Part shown: in pieces, positions 5,535-5,707 of the stretch
Layout: every line of letters begins with the position of its first letter
Position numbering within the stretch: the stretch's first letter is position 1
NCBI GenBank assembly: GCA_015661935.1
Contig: DQVD01000332.1
Coordinates: forward strand, 1-5,707
Source: Desulfocapsa sulfexigens
GTDB taxonomy: Bacteria > Desulfobacterota > Desulfobulbia > Desulfobulbales > Desulfocapsaceae
Length of the DNA: 5,707 bases
Direction of reading: 5' to 3'
Made by a program: the position numbers and the translations under genes
Notes under the pieces: model-generated
Database searches by the model: none
Seen by the model: only the letters and a program-made list of their open reading frames with translations
Told to the model about the DNA's origin: nothing

Positions 5535-5707
5535 ATGAGGATTATACGATTCCTGCTTTGCCTACTGATATTTTCCACTCATCCCGTCCTTTCGGACGCA
5601 AGTACATATATATCCTCTGACACTCTTCCCCCTACCACTAAAATACTCGGTGGTACAGAGAGCAAACCGGGTGATTGGCCATGGATCACAGCTTTGCTTG
5701 TTGCCGA
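5535..5707 (+). CDS. secreted trypsin-like (S1) serine protease, N-terminal part
   Basis: The frame runs off the right edge after 57 codons. It begins MRIIRFLLCLLIFSTHPVLS, a classical Sec signal peptide with basic start, hydrophobic core and likely cleavage near residues 20-23. A short linker then leads to KILGGTESKPGDWPW. The ILGG at residues 37-40 after Lys36 corresponds to the IVGG activation site of chymotrypsin-fold zymogens, and WPW(I/M)-like residues normally follow it. The catalytic His, Asp and Ser lie beyond the window. ATG 5535 is the only start giving a signal peptide; no strong Shine-Dalgarno is visible. The gene begins 35 bases after the inverted-repeat element, so the element's right arm may overlap its promoter. 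Confidence 0.78.
   Translation, partial: MRIIRFLLCLLIFSTHPVLSDASTYISSDTLPPTTKILGGTESKPGDWPWITALLVA

Noticed and set aside
1..5707. CRISPR array, tRNA or rRNA
   Set aside because: No regularly spaced direct repeats, no cloverleaf and no rRNA-like stretch were seen; the repeats here are dispersed and differently oriented.

Overview
The window looks like accessory, repeat-rich chromosome of a Gram-negative bacterium. Protein style (a Tat lipoprotein, a PAS/hybrid histidine kinase, an outer-membrane-like barrel fragment) and moderate-to-low GC suggest a Desulfobacterota (deltaproteobacterial) lineage. That placement is inference from general resemblance, not from a marker gene.

Layout: 1-704 holds no intact gene. 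It carries a strong sigma70-like promoter candidate (74-102), a full copy of a 96-bp hairpin repeat (190-285), and the minus-strand wreck of an IS200/IS605-type TnpA transposase (365-597). Next come two directly abutting plus-strand genes: a Tat-exported ferritin-like putative lipoprotein (705-1256) and a membrane-bound PAS hybrid histidine kinase with a C-terminal receiver (1257-3419). After an imperfect palindromic element (3447-3537) lies a decayed beta-barrel-like gene in two pieces (3665-4178 and 4221-4370). Its pieces are separated by a 44-bp partial copy of the hairpin repeat, and at least two frameshifts are visible. An intact NYN-domain protein with a C-terminal cold-shock-like domain follows (4427-5200). 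Then comes a 274-bp inverted-repeat element (5226-5499) with 24-bp ends that match at 23 positions. It contains a second full copy of the 96-bp repeat in reverse orientation. The window ends in the first 57 codons of a secreted trypsin-like serine protease (5535 onward).

Two themes stand out. First, one short hairpin repeat occurs three times in 5.7 kb, each time in or beside a broken sequence: a transposase remnant, a barrel pseudogene, and the centre of another inverted-repeat element. This suggests a non-autonomous mobile element (MITE/PATE/REP-like). Second, the ferritin-like lipoprotein and the sensor kinase sit stop-to-start, so they are probably co-translated and may form an envelope iron, redox or oxygen-species sensing pair. 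The NYN-cold-shock protein is a likely RNA-processing factor with no obvious link to its neighbours.
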